Made by a program: the position numbers and the translations under genes
The notes under the pieces: generated by a model
Database searches by the model: none
Seen by the model: only the letters and a program-made list of their open reading frames with translations
Told to the model about the DNA's origin: nothing
NCBI RefSeq assembly: GCF_030658505.1
Contig: NZ_JAUTXR010000125.1
Coordinates: forward strand, 41,149 to 105,148
Direction of reading: 5' to 3'
DNA length: 64,000 bases
From: Stenotrophomonas raiganjensis (SeqCode)
GTDB lineage: Bacteria > Pseudomonadota > Gammaproteobacteria > Xanthomonadales > Xanthomonadaceae
Shown here: positions 7,078 to 15,223 of the stretch, piece after piece
How positions within the stretch are numbered: the first letter of the stretch is position 1
Layout: the number at the start of each line of letters is the position of its first letter

Positions 7078-8040
7078 ATGAACCAGATGACCAGCCGCGC
7101 CGCTGCCGGCGCCCTGATGACCAGCGAGCAGGCCGAAGCCATCCGCGGCGCGTTGAAGTCGAGCCTGTACCCGGGCGCCAGTGATGCGTCCATCGACATG
7201 GTGCTGAGCTACTGCCAGGCGGCCGGGCTCGACCCGATGACCAAGCCGGTGCACATCGTGCCCATGAAGGTGAAGATCGGCGAGAACCCCGACGGCACCG
7301 CCGTCAACGGCATGCGCGACGTGGTCATGCCCGGCATCGGCCTGTACCGCATCAACGCCTCCCGCACGGGCCAGTACGCCGGCTGCAGCGAACCCGAGTT
7401 CGGGCCGACCTGCACCATGGAGTCGGTGCGGGACGTGTGGTCGGATGGACCCAATGGGCGCAGGCAGAAGACGCAGAAAGCCTTCCAGCTGCACTACCCG
7501 GAATGGTGCCGCGTCACGGTACGCAAGCTGCTGGGTAGCCAGGTGGTCGAGTTCTCGGCCAAGGAATACTGGCTGGAGAACTACGCGTCCAAGAGCGATG
7601 GCAGTCCCAACGCCATGTGGGAAAAGCGCGCCTTCGGCCAGCTGGCGAAGTGCGCTGAGGCCCAGGCGCTGCGCAAGGCGTTCCCGGAAGCGGTCGGCTC
7701 CCAGCCCACCGCCGAGGAAATGGAAGGCAAGGACATCATCGATGCCGAATCTGTGCGCGCTGATCGCCGCCCCTCGACCGCTGGCGCCATCACCCGCCAG
7801 CAGCAGGCCGAGCCGCAGGACACCCCGGAGCGGCAGGCCCTGTACGCCAGCCTGCAGGAGTTCGCGGAGTGCGGCATGGAGGAATACCAGGGCGCATGGG
7901 GCCGCCTGACCAAGGAACAGCGGCAGCTGATCGGCACGGCCGGCCACGAAACCCTGAAGGGCATCGCCGACCGCGCCAGCGCCACTGTGGTTGAAGAAGG
8001 CGGCCAGCAGACCGCAGCCGATGAAGAGGTGCCGCTGTGA
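7078..8040 (+). CDS. bet: Single-strand annealing protein Bet (RecT/Red-beta family)
   Basis: 320 residues. The core (about 20-215) matches lambda Bet-like proteins, including AAGLDPMTKPVHIVPM and the GMRDVVMPGIGLYRINA stretch, with a conserved EKRAFGQLAKCAEAQALRKAFPE segment near 195. The C-terminal third is variable. It anneals complementary single strands made by the exonuclease encoded next to it (GTGA overlap at 8037). Together they give the phage RecA-independent recombination. Confidence 0.92.
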   Translation: MNQMTSRAAAGALMTSEQAEAIRGALKSSLYPGASDASIDMVLSYCQAAGLDPMTKPVHIVPMKVKIGENPDGTAVNGMRDVVMPGIGLYRINASRTGQYAGCSEPEFGPTCTMESVRDVWSDGPNGRRQKTQKAFQLHYPEWCRVTVRKLLGSQVVEFSAKEYWLENYASKSDGSPNAMWEKRAFGQLAKCAEAQALRKAFPEAVGSQPTAEEMEGKDIIDAESVRADRRPSTAGAITRQQQAEPQDTPERQALYASLQEFAECGMEEYQGAWGRLTKEQRQLIGTAGHETLKGIADRASATVVEEGGQQTAADEEVPL

Positions 8041-8816
8041 TCGTCATCGGGTGCGACCAGGGCAGCGAGGCGTGGCACCGCGCCCGCGCCGGCATCATCA
8101 CGGCCAGCATGTTCGCCACCGCGCGCTCGCGCGTGGGCGAGCTGACCGACCAGCAACGCACCTATGTGGACGCGGTGCTGTCCGGCCTGGCCGAGAGAAC
8201 CGCCATGGAGCGCGCCGGCTACAAGGCCGTGCCGCGCTCGGCCATCATCGAGAAGGCCATCGCCGGCGAGCCCATCGGCGACTTCAGCGAGGCCTCGAAG
8301 AACTACGCCTTCCGGCTTGCCATCGAACGCATCAGCGGCGAGCCGCTGGACGAGGGATTCGAGACGTTCGCCATGCGACGGGGTCATGAGCTGGAACCGC
8401 AGGCACGCGCCGAGCATGAGGTGCAGTCCGGGCTGCTGGTGAAGCGCGCAGGTTTCGTCCTGAGCGACTGCGGCGACTACGGCTGTTCGGCAGACGGCTT
8501 CATCGGCGAGGACGGCGGCAGCGAATACAAGTGCTTCATCAACCCCGAGAAGCTGCGTGCCTTCCACATCGACAACGATGCGAGCGAGGTGTTCGAGCAG
8601 GCCCAGGGCTGCATGTGGCTGACCGGCCGGCAGTGGTGGCACATCGGCCTGTACTGCCCGGCGCTGGCCGCCGTCGGCAAGCAGCTGTGGTGGCGCCGCT
8701 TCGACCGCGACGAGGCGTTCATCGCCAAGCTGCGCGCCGACCTGGAGCCATTCCGGCAAATGGTGGTCGGGTTCGAGCAGAGCCTGCGCGCTGACGACCA
8801 CCAGGAGGCGGCATGA
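8037..8816 (+). CDS. YqaJ/lambda-exonuclease family alkaline exonuclease
   Basis: 259 residues, GTG start overlapping the bet stop. Family features include QGSEAWHRARAGIITAS near the N-terminus, GHELEPQARAEHE (acidic metal ligand, about 120-132), and the catalytic pattern SADGFIGEDGGSEYKCF (about 150-167: D, E and K), followed by a Q-G-C-M-W helix. It digests one strand of duplex ends to feed the Bet protein. Confidence 0.92.
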   Translation: MIVIGCDQGSEAWHRARAGIITASMFATARSRVGELTDQQRTYVDAVLSGLAERTAMERAGYKAVPRSAIIEKAIAGEPIGDFSEASKNYAFRLAIERISGEPLDEGFETFAMRRGHELEPQARAEHEVQSGLLVKRAGFVLSDCGDYGCSADGFIGEDGGSEYKCFINPEKLRAFHIDNDASEVFEQAQGCMWLTGRQWWHIGLYCPALAAVGKQLWWRRFDRDEAFIAKLRADLEPFRQMVVGFEQSLRADDHQEAA

Positions 8817-9034
8817 AGGGCCTGAACTACTTCTACCCGCACCGGGGAACGATCCGTGGTGGCAAGGCCAAGGCGGCGCTCTTCGCCCGAGTGGTCGAGG
8901 GCAAGAGCTACACCATGCGCCAGATCGCCGAGCAGCTGGGCGTTTCGCTCACCACCGCAGACAGCCGGGTGAAGCGTGGCCCCTACCCGCTCACCTGGGA
9001 GAACCTCAGCAAGTCGCGCCTGGAGCAGCCATGA
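8813..9034 (+). CDS. Small helix-turn-helix protein
   Basis: 73 residues; MRQIAEQLGVSLTTADSRVKRG (about 35-56) is a helix-turn-helix resembling a MarR/sigma-like motif. Coupled to the exonuclease gene by an ATGA overlap. Probably a DNA-binding regulator; target unknown. Confidence 0.7.
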   Translation: MKGLNYFYPHRGTIRGGKAKAALFARVVEGKSYTMRQIAEQLGVSLTTADSRVKRGPYPLTWENLSKSRLEQP

Positions 9035-9252
9035 AGACCTGCACGAAGTGCGCGGCCCGGCTGCCGCTGCGGTTCTTCCCGCTGATCAACGGCAAGGCAA
9101 CCGCCGCGTGCGCGCCCTGCCGGAACACCGAGCGCCGCCTGCACGACCCGCTCCGGCCCCTGCGCCGCGATCCGCTGCAGGTCCGCCTGAACAACCTCAC
9201 CAACCTGTGGCACGGGCCAGTGCGCCGCGTGCCGCTTCGGAGCCACGCATGA
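9031..9252 (+). CDS. Small zinc-ribbon protein
   Basis: 73 residues with CTKC near the N-terminus and CAPC about 27 residues later, a four-cysteine zinc site, followed by a basic tail. ATGA coupling on both sides. Likely binds nucleic acid; no specific family. Confidence 0.7.
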   Translation: MKTCTKCAARLPLRFFPLINGKATAACAPCRNTERRLHDPLRPLRRDPLQVRLNNLTNLWHGPVRRVPLRSHA

Positions 9253-9650
9253 CCATCGACGTTATCGACAAGTGGGCGCGCGAGCTGCTGGCCGCGCAGT
9301 ACCGGGGCTATGGACGGAAGGCGAAGGCCATCCGCATCGCGCACAAGTCGCTCACCGAAGAAGACAACCGCGCACTGCGCGCTATCGCCGCGGCGCTCAC
9401 TTCCCATTGGCTGCCAATCAGCACGGCGCCGAAGGACGGAACCGGAATCCTCCTTTCCAACGGCAAGGACGTGGCTGAGGGACATTGGTACTTCGAGGAA
9501 GGCGGCACCACTGAGTATCGGGATCTGGATGGCCGCTACATCGGCCAGACGGATAGCGACGGCTACGCAGGCTGGCTCGATTGGGATGGCGGCATGCAGC
9601 CGGACCCTACCCATTGGCAGCCGCTGCCAGTAGCACCGGAGGTCGTATGA
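9249..9650 (+). CDS. DUF551-like phage protein
   Basis: 133 residues. The second half has the pattern WLPISTAPKDGTGILLSNG ... GHWYFE ... DPTHWQPLP typical of DUF551-type phage proteins, which share a W-x-P-I-x-x-A-P-x-D-G core and a terminal THWQPLP. A protein with the same core occurs in prophage 2 (39,690-39,980). Function unknown. Confidence 0.78.
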   Translation: MTIDVIDKWARELLAAQYRGYGRKAKAIRIAHKSLTEEDNRALRAIAAALTSHWLPISTAPKDGTGILLSNGKDVAEGHWYFEEGGTTEYRDLDGRYIGQTDSDGYAGWLDWDGGMQPDPTHWQPLPVAPEVV

Positions 9651-9937
9651 CCCACCACCGCTACGACCGCCGGCTGCCGAAGCGCACCGAGGGCTTCGCC
9701 TGGGGCCGGTCCATCGACAAGGTGCTGGGCGGCCACGTCCTCACCTACCGCCTGTTCCGCCGCGACCTGGCCGGAAAGCTGCACATCGAGACGCGGACGT
9801 TTCAGCTCAACGACCACCGCCGGCACATCGCGCTGCAGCTGCTGATCGCACGCCGCCAGCTGCGCGACCGCGTCGAAGCCATCGGCTATGCCCTGATCGA
9901 GGCCGAACAGGCCTCCCAACTGCAGGAGGTTGCATGA
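9647..9937 (+). CDS. Hypothetical basic phage protein
   Basis: 96 residues, Arg/His-rich, with a helical second half (HIALQLLIARRQLRDRVEAI). ATGA overlaps join it to both neighbours. Not recognised. Confidence 0.68.
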   Translation: MTHHRYDRRLPKRTEGFAWGRSIDKVLGGHVLTYRLFRRDLAGKLHIETRTFQLNDHRRHIALQLLIARRQLRDRVEAIGYALIEAEQASQLQEVA

Positions 9938-11124
9938 ACGATATCGACCAGACCGCGCTGGAAATCGCGCGAGCATTCATCCCGGTGGACGTGGTTGGCC
10001 AGCAGCGCGCCAACCTGCAGGTGGCCATCATCGAGGCCATCAAGAAGCACGCGAACCCGAAGACCCTGGCGGACGTGCAGCCCGGTGGGAGGGTGAGGCT
10101 GGGGGATGCGCCCTGGCCGGAGATCGACGCCATCCTGGCTGATGCATATTCCGCAGGCGCAGTGGGTCTGCCATTCGAAGGCGTCGCGCGCCGCCATGCT
10201 GTGCGTGCAGCCGTCGCCGCCCTCTCCGCCCAGCCATCCCCGGGTGGTCAGCGCGATTCGGACGAGGATGCCTATGTCATCGAAAGGCTGTCGGGTTTGC
10301 TGGCTGAAATCGCGGTGATCATCAACGGGCCGCAGCCCGCTGGCACTCGATGGAGCTACCACGATCTGCCCGAGAAGGTGCGTGCACTCGCCGCCCGCCA
10401 GCCGGTGGGGGAGCCGGTGGCAGCAACCGACGCAATGGTTGAGGCCGCACTTCAGTCCACCGTGGCGAACAACGCATCGCCATGGCGCCAGGTCGTATCT
10501 TCTGAGGATCATGCCGACTTCATCTCGGATATGCGGGCAGCAATCAACGCGGCTCTCGCTGCACGCCCCTCTCCAATTACGGCTGAAGCAACCACCACCT
10601 CAACGCAGACGGTTCCGGATCACTGCGACCGCATCTTCTGGCAGCACAACTACTATCAGCTCCCCATTGGTCCCACTGACCAAAAGAAGCCGACGAAGCG
10701 CAGGCAGGCTGCTGTGGAAACCGTGCTGAGCTTGGGCTACTTGTGGCGCAACGACGAATGGACCGCCCCGCCCGCGCAGGCCGATCAGGAATATCTGGAG
10801 AGTTTGGATCGCGCCCTGGAAGGTGTCATCGACCAGCGCGACCGCTGCGAAGAAGTAGCCGACGAGCTGGCCGACCACATCGCTCGGATCACTGGCGTAG
10901 ATATCGGCGAGCACAGCAGCGCCAACTGCCCGTGGCAGAACGCCATTGAGGCAGCCGAGGAGTACAAGCCCGCGCAGGCCGTGGAGCTGGGGCAGTTCCG
11001 TGCGCTCGCCGAGTTTGGCGAGGAGTTCGCGCTCAGTGCCGAGAAGCAGCCGCAGTCCCGTGTGATCTATGCACAGGCACGCCGCCTGCTGGCCCTGATC
11101 GACAGCCAGGCGGTGGGCGAATGA
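9934..11124 (+). CDS. Large mosaic early-operon protein, paralogue in prophage 2
   Basis: 396 residues without a known domain. It looks modular: a short LADVQPGGRVRLG motif (about 48-60), Pro-rich linkers, and a block from about 165 to 242 that is almost identical to a block of the 370-residue protein at 50,192-51,304. At DNA level 10,423-10,658 and 50,585-50,820 differ at about four of 236 bases. The last third is helical. Sharing of segments between the two prophages indicates recent recombination. Confidence 0.75.
   Translation: MNDIDQTALEIARAFIPVDVVGQQRANLQVAIIEAIKKHANPKTLADVQPGGRVRLGDAPWPEIDAILADAYSAGAVGLPFEGVARRHAVRAAVAALSAQPSPGGQRDSDEDAYVIERLSGLLAEIAVIINGPQPAGTRWSYHDLPEKVRALAARQPVGEPVAATDAMVEAALQSTVANNASPWRQVVSSEDHADFISDMRAAINAALAARPSPITAEATTTSTQTVPDHCDRIFWQHNYYQLPIGPTDQKKPTKRRQAAVETVLSLGYLWRNDEWTAPPAQADQEYLESLDRALEGVIDQRDRCEEVADELADHIARITGVDIGEHSSANCPWQNAIEAAEEYKPAQAVELGQFRALAEFGEEFALSAEKQPQSRVIYAQARRLLALIDSQAVGE
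10423..10658 (+). repeat. 236-bp segment nearly identical between the two prophages
   Basis: It matches 50,585-50,820 with about four mismatches and no gaps, in the same orientation, 40,162 bp apart, inside paralogous genes. It is the longest near-identical stretch seen between the two prophages and could support recombination between them. Confidence 0.9.
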
Positions 11125-11645
11125 GCCCCGCCCATCCATATGCTGCCCGGCCGGAGGCAGTCACTCACACGTGGCTGACTCCTCCAGAGATCATCGCGGC
11201 ACTCGGCGCGTTCGACCTGGACCCGTGCGCTGCGCCATCACCGCGTCCGTGGCCGACCGCCATCCGACACATTGAACTGCCGGAAGATGGCCTGACTGCG
11301 GAGTGGCATGGCCGGGTGTGGTGCAACCCGCCGTTCGGTCGTCACACCGAGGCATGGCTGGCGCGCATGGCGGACCACGGAAACGGGATTGCGCTGGCGT
11401 TCGCCCGCACCGAGACGGCCATGTTCCAGCATTACGTGTGGCGTCGCGCCAGTGCCGTTCTGATGCTGGCAAACCGGCCTCACTTCCACCGGCCAGACGG
11501 CACCCGCGCACGTGGCAATAGCGGGGGACCGATCTGCCTGATCGCATATGGCGACGCAAACCGCCGCGCCTTGATCGACAGCGGCCTACCCGGCGCGGTC
11601 ATCGTCGTGCACCACTTCCAGCAGAAGGAGTCGCCCCATGGCTGA
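11121..11645 (+). CDS. Phage DNA N6-adenine methyltransferase (Dam type)
   Basis: 174 residues. HTWLTPPEIIAALGAFDLDPCA at the N-terminus and the catalytic motif NPPFGR (about 69-74), then a SAM-fold region ending ARGNSGGPICLIAYG, match the phage N6-adenine methylase family. It would methylate adenine in phage DNA, possibly against host restriction. ATGA overlap with the previous gene. Confidence 0.9.
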   Translation: MSPAHPYAARPEAVTHTWLTPPEIIAALGAFDLDPCAAPSPRPWPTAIRHIELPEDGLTAEWHGRVWCNPPFGRHTEAWLARMADHGNGIALAFARTETAMFQHYVWRRASAVLMLANRPHFHRPDGTRARGNSGGPICLIAYGDANRRALIDSGLPGAVIVVHHFQQKESPHG

Positions 11646-11790
11646 CCAGCTGCTCACCGCTGCAATGGTCCACGTGCTCGCCCTGGCCGGGTTTGCGGCC
11701 GGCATCGCCACCCTGTGGGCGATCAGCCGCGCATGCCGCGCCGCGCGCAATGGGCTGCGCTGGTGCTGGCGGAGGGGCGCTCATGGCTGA
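11638..11790 (+). CDS. Small membrane protein, paralogue of 51,297-51,446
   Basis: 50 residues with one hydrophobic span (HVLALAGFAAGIATLWAI) and a basic C-terminal tail. The gene overlaps the methylase stop by 8 bases. A near-identical protein is encoded in prophage 2. This conservation in two phages supports a real product; function unknown. Confidence 0.72.
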   Translation: MADQLLTAAMVHVLALAGFAAGIATLWAISRACRAARNGLRWCWRRGAHG

Positions 11791-12049
11791 GGCAATCGAC
11801 CACCGCGAGGTCGGCCGGCAGCTGGCCAGCATCGAAGGCGTGAACCTGGAATCCGCCTCGCCGGCAACGCTGCGCCTGTGGGATGCCCGTGGCCTCGCCC
11901 TGATGGCTCTGGCACGTGGCGACAAGGTCGAGGCGGAGAAGGTGATGCGCCAGTTCAAGCCGGCAACCCGGATGTGCGGCGGCTGCGGCGAGACGGACCC
12001 GAGCAAGCGCTGCCTCGGCTGCCTTCACGACTTCGGGGAGCCGCGATGA
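11783..12049 (+). CDS. Small protein with C-terminal zinc ribbon
   Basis: 88 residues; a helical N-terminal part, then CGGCGETDPSKRCLGC near the end, a four-cysteine zinc site. Overlaps both neighbours. Not recognised beyond the metal site. Confidence 0.7.
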   Translation: MAEAIDHREVGRQLASIEGVNLESASPATLRLWDARGLALMALARGDKVEAEKVMRQFKPATRMCGGCGETDPSKRCLGCLHDFGEPR

Positions 12050-12228
12050 ACGCCCAGCTCTTCCCCCGCGAACCGCGCCGCATGAAGCAGCCGGCCAAGG
12101 ACGTGCTGCGCGAGCAGCTGGTGGTCGCGGCCGATGAAGTGATCCGCCTGCGCGCAGAGGTTCTGCGCCTGCGCGATGCAGCAACCCAGGCCACCGAGCA
12201 GCTGCGCGCTGCGCTGGCCACGAACTGA
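12046..12228 (+). CDS. Small helical protein, 60 residues
   Basis: Mostly coiled-coil-like sequence (LRAEVLRLRDAATQATEQLR). ATGA overlap with the previous gene. Function unknown. Confidence 0.62.
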   Translation: MNAQLFPREPRRMKQPAKDVLREQLVVAADEVIRLRAEVLRLRDAATQATEQLRAALATN

Positions 12229-12239
12229 AGGAGGACAAC

Positions 12240-12455
12240 ATGGCCGACAGCCCCTACCTGTCCCGTGACGATATCAAGGCGCTCTGCCGCACACCGCGGC
12301 GCAAGGGCCAGGCCGAGTTTCTGCGCAACAACGGGATCCGGCACTATCTGGACGCCCACGGGTGGCCAGTGGTGCTGTGGTCCGCGATCGAGGGCAAGCC
12401 GGAGCCGAAGACGCCGCCGGCGACGGACTGGAAACCGAACAAGGCAGCAGCGTAA
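12240..12455 (+). CDS. DUF4224-like protein, excisionase candidate
   Basis: 71 residues beginning LSRDDIKALCRTPRRKGQ, then a conserved NGIRHYLDAHGWPVVLW core, the DUF4224 pattern. These small proteins sit immediately upstream of phage integrases and are likely directionality factors or their relatives. A ribosome site (ggagg) precedes ATG 12240. The stop overlaps the integrase start (TAATG). Confidence 0.78.
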   Translation: MADSPYLSRDDIKALCRTPRRKGQAEFLRNNGIRHYLDAHGWPVVLWSAIEGKPEPKTPPATDWKPNKAAA

Positions 12456-13483
12456 TGGGAAGGAAACCGAAGAAGCCGGGGGCTATCCCCCGGTTCCGCC
12501 CGCGCAAACAGAAATCCGGCGTGGTGCACTACTACTACGACCACGGCGGCAAGCCGCGCAAGGAAACTGCGCTGGGCAGTGATTACGGCCTGGCCATCCA
12601 GAAGTGGGCCGAGCTCGAGCGCGCGGCGACGATCCCGACCGATGCGAAGTTGACGTTCCGGCAGGCCGCCGAGCGCTACCGCATCGAGGTGATTCCGACC
12701 AAGGCCGAGGGCACGCGCAAGGCGAACCTGCGCGAGCTGGACACGCTGCTGAAGTTCTTCGACGATCCACCGGGACCGCTCGATGCCATCCGGCCGACGC
12801 ACGTGTTCAATTATCTGCAGTGGCGCCGCGCTGCGCCGGTGAGCGCGAACCGCGAGAAATCGCTGCTGTCGCACCTGTGGAACTGGTGTCGCAAGAAGGG
12901 CTACACAGACCTGCCGAACCCATGCGCGGGCGTGAACCGCAACCGTGAGGACGGCCGCGACGTGTACGTGGAGGATGACGTGTTGCAGCGCGTGTACGAC
13001 GCCGCCGACCAGGTGCTGAAAGACGCGATGGACCTGGCCTACCTGACTGGCCAGCGGCCGGCGGACGTGCGCGAGCTGGACCGCCGCAACATCAAGGACG
13101 GAGTGCTGGTGTTGCGCCAGAGCAAGACGAAGATGCAGATGCGCATCGCCATTACCGGCGAGCTGAAGGTGTTGATCGACCGCCTGCTGTCCAGGAAGCG
13201 GCCGGACGATGCGCCGATCAGCACGCGCCTGCTGCTGGGCGAAGACTGGCTTCCGATCGGCAAGGACGCGCTGCGCTACCGCTTCGATCGGGCACGCGAA
13301 CGTGCTGGCATCCCGAAGGACCAATTCCAGTTCAGGGATCTGCGAGCCAAGGCCGGCACCGACAAGGCCGATTCGGCAGGCGACATTCGGAAAGCACAGC
13401 AGCAGCTCGGCCACCAGTCGGTGACCACGACAGAGATCTATGTGCGGAAGCGCCGCGGTGCGTTGACCAGCCCGACGAAGTGA
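12455..13483 (+). CDS. int: Tyrosine integrase of prophage 1
   Basis: 342 residues. Arm-type N-terminal region (about 1-55), SAM-like core-binding domain (about 65-155) and catalytic domain (about 165-335). Catalytic residues visible: Arg201 (TGQRPAD), Lys in QSKTK (about 226), Arg297 in FRDLRAKAGT where the usual His is Arg294, His320 (QLGHQS) and the nucleophile Tyr329 (EIYVRK). ATG 12455 was chosen because it overlaps the upstream stop. It integrates into the 3' end of tRNA-Lys, whose 48-bp fragment lies 60 bp downstream. Confidence 0.95.
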   Translation: MGRKPKKPGAIPRFRPRKQKSGVVHYYYDHGGKPRKETALGSDYGLAIQKWAELERAATIPTDAKLTFRQAAERYRIEVIPTKAEGTRKANLRELDTLLKFFDDPPGPLDAIRPTHVFNYLQWRRAAPVSANREKSLLSHLWNWCRKKGYTDLPNPCAGVNRNREDGRDVYVEDDVLQRVYDAADQVLKDAMDLAYLTGQRPADVRELDRRNIKDGVLVLRQSKTKMQMRIAITGELKVLIDRLLSRKRPDDAPISTRLLLGEDWLPIGKDALRYRFDRARERAGIPKDQFQFRDLRAKAGTDKADSAGDIRKAQQQLGHQSVTTTEIYVRKRRGALTSPTK

Positions 13484-13484
13484 A

Positions 13485-13510
13485 TTGCGGAGCGGTCTAT
13501 ATTTTGCGGA
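13485..13510 (+). promoter_or_regulatory. Candidate integrase arm sites right of int, prophage 1
   Basis: Two TTGCGGA repeats (13,485-13,491 and 13,504-13,510), 19 bp apart, lie between the integrase stop and the att core. The same repeat pair with the same spacing follows the integrase of prophage 2 (53,873 and 53,892). Confidence 0.5.
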
Positions 13511-13542
13511 GCGAGGGAGAAGGGTTGAAACCCTTGGTGCAT

Positions 13543-13590
13543 ATGGTGGGCCGTGAAGGATTCGAACCTTCGACCAAAAGATTAAAAGTC
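13543..13590 (-). repeat. att site between the two prophages (48-bp fragment of tRNA-Lys)
   Basis: It is identical to 53,943-53,990, covering the 3' end of tRNA-Lys from CCA through the T arm to the anticodon stem. The sequence diverges at 13,591, so the tRNA here is incomplete and cannot function. It is the right end of prophage 1 and the left end of prophage 2. Confidence 0.95.
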
Positions 13591-13630
13591 AAGAGAACAA
13601 TTCTTTCATTTCAAAGGCTTAGGCGGAAAT

Positions 13631-13714
13631 CCGTTCCGCATGGGTTCCCGAAACTGAGCCCTAGAACCTATGCGCCGCAAGGGGTTCGGAGAAATTGCGG
13701 AACGGGTTCTAGGC
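13631..13714. repeat. Nested inverted repeats next to the left att of prophage 2
   Basis: CCGTTCCGCA (13,631-13,640) pairs with TGCGGAACGG (13,696-13,705), and CCTAGAACC (13,660-13,668) with GGTTCTAGG (13,705-13,713). The TTGCGGA element recurs at 13,695-13,701. They are probably arm sites for integrase or excisionase of prophage 2. The region 13,591-13,723 holds no gene. Confidence 0.55.
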
Positions 13715-13723
13715 CCGAAAGGG

Positions 13724-14245
13724 TCACACGGTAGGGCCAGTTTTCCATCGTCCCGGCACCAACCGCCCCTTCCTCGGATCCTTCGGCCTGGGCTTGATCT
13801 CCGCCGGCGGCCGGATCGGCTCCAGCGCCGCCATCACCCGGGCGGACGCGGCAGCAGCCGCCTCGTCCAGCCGCTGGGCCTGCTGCTGTTGCTCGCGGGT
13901 CGGGGGCAAGGCTGGAAGCGGCGCAGTCGGCTCGATGGGCGTGCTATCGGTCAGGCGGTCCACGGCCTCGCGCAGCGGAAGGCCAGGGTAGAGCCGGACC
14001 GCGCACCAGCGCTCAGCGAAGCGCTTTCCCTGGCGCACGCTGGCCACCCTCGCCTCCTTCACCTGCCACATCTTCTGGCCTTGCATCCACAGGCGAAGCC
14101 CCGGCCGGCCATCAGGCGCGACGCTGGCCGTCTCTCGGCCGTTGTACCAAAGCGACCAGCGCTCGCCCGACTGCACCCACCCCGATGGGATAGGTGCAAC
14201 GCGGAAACCCTGGTAGCTGGAGGACGGGAGCATGCCCGGGAGCAT
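13724..14245 (-). CDS. Hypothetical protein at the left end of prophage 2
   Basis: About 173 residues. A Trp/Tyr-rich, apparently globular first half (GERWSLWYNGRE ... GQKMWQVKEARVASVRQGKR), then a Pro- and Gln-rich tail. ATG 14245 or 14233 may be the start; neither has a strong ribosome site. It diverges from the SRAP gene, with 14,246-14,468 as the shared upstream region and no other gene seen there. Not recognised. Confidence 0.6.
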   Translation of the reverse strand: MLPGMLPSSSYQGFRVAPIPSGWVQSGERWSLWYNGRETASVAPDGRPGLRLWMQGQKMWQVKEARVASVRQGKRFAERWCAVRLYPGLPLREAVDRLTDSTPIEPTAPLPALPPTREQQQQAQRLDEAAAAASARVMAALEPIRPPAEIKPRPKDPRKGRLVPGRWKTGPTV

Positions 14246-14468
14246 ACGCGCGGTCGTCGCAGATCCTGCGAACACGGCCAGCACCTGGCTGAATCGTTGC
14301 CTGCGCGGCGCTGCTCAGGCGCCACCCGGGCAGAGCGGCCGGTGGCCCCGGGTCCGGCACGACCAGAGTGCGCCGGCCTGCCGCCGGCCGCCATCGGGCA
14401 ACCGCGCGACACCGGGTCAGCATGCCCCTACACGCGCCAGCCACGGGCGGCAGGGTTACCCTCCGGCC

Positions 14469-15134
14469 ATGTGCGGCCGATTCGTCCAGCTCCCCATTGT
14501 CGACTTCGGCCTGCCCGACCTGGCGGACCTCGCCCCGGGCCTTGCCGAGATCCAGCCGAGCTTCAACCTGGCGCCCACTCAGCGCGCCGCGGTCATCCTC
14601 GACCGCGGCGAAGGCCGCCAAGTGACCCGCATGGCCTGGGGCCTCTTGCCCTTCTGGGCAAAGGCCAAGGGGCTGCAGGGCTCCACCATCAATGCCCGCA
14701 TCGAGACGGTGGCCTCCAAGCCCGCCTTCCGGACGGCGTTCAAGAAGCGCCGCTGCGTCATTCCCATGGCCGGGTACTACGAGTGGTCGGTGAGCCCCGA
14801 GGACGGGAAGAAGGATCCGTGGTTCATCCACGCCACAGGCCCGCTGCTGGCCGCCGGCCTGTGGGAAGACACCAGCCCCCTGCTGCCCGACGGCAACCTG
14901 GGCACCTTCACCATCATCACCGGCGACAGCAGCGGCGTCTCGGCGGAAATCCACGACCGCATGCCGGTGTGGCTGCAGGCCGGCCAGATCGATGACTGGA
15001 TGGCCGCCGGCCCAGACGAAGCGATGACGATGCTGCTGGGCAGCACGCCCCCATCCATGAAGGCGTACAGGGTCAGCCGGGCGGTGAACACGCCGCGCAA
15101 CAACTCCGGGACGATACTCGAGCCTATTAACTGA
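14469..15134 (+). CDS. SRAP-domain protein (YedK/HMCES family), abasic-site DNA-protein crosslinker
   Basis: 221 residues. Cys2 (MCGRF) is the invariant nucleophile, exposed after Met removal; family motifs LAPTQ (Asn/Pro region near 35), GLLPFWAK (about 58-65), NARIET (about 77-82), and CVIPMAGYYEW with the catalytic Glu follow. The closing motif near DRMPV is also present. SRAP proteins form a thiazolidine link with abasic sites in single-stranded DNA and so shield them. Why the phage carries one is unknown; it lies among accessory genes at the left end. Confidence 0.93.
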   Translation: MCGRFVQLPIVDFGLPDLADLAPGLAEIQPSFNLAPTQRAAVILDRGEGRQVTRMAWGLLPFWAKAKGLQGSTINARIETVASKPAFRTAFKKRRCVIPMAGYYEWSVSPEDGKKDPWFIHATGPLLAAGLWEDTSPLLPDGNLGTFTIITGDSSGVSAEIHDRMPVWLQAGQIDDWMAAGPDEAMTMLLGSTPPSMKAYRVSRAVNTPRNNSGTILEPIN

Positions 15135-15223
15135 GCACCTGATTTAACTACCTCAACCCCATCCCGGGCAACCAATATCCTGCAAAACCAGCAATCGAGC
15201 AAACATAGCGACACTCAAAATAG

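Larger units (their letters stand above)
1..13542. mobile_element. Prophage 1 (partial, right part only)
   Basis: Phage replication genes, a CI/Cro-type switch, Bet/exonuclease recombination genes and a tyrosine integrase run up to a 48-bp fragment of tRNA-Lys at 13,543. The integrase-att order matches that of the second prophage. The structural genes and the left attachment site are not in the window. Most genes of the rightward operon overlap by 1 to 8 bases, typical of a phage early operon. Confidence 0.92.

Noticed and set aside
6105..7199. A 364-codon open frame on the minus strand
   Set aside because: Shadow of the Ala/Glu/Arg coiled-coil gene on the plus strand, which has a good ribosome site and operon context.
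13543..13590. A second tRNA-Lys gene
   Set aside because: Sequence identity stops in the anticodon stem; the D arm and 5' acceptor strand are missing. It is an att fragment.
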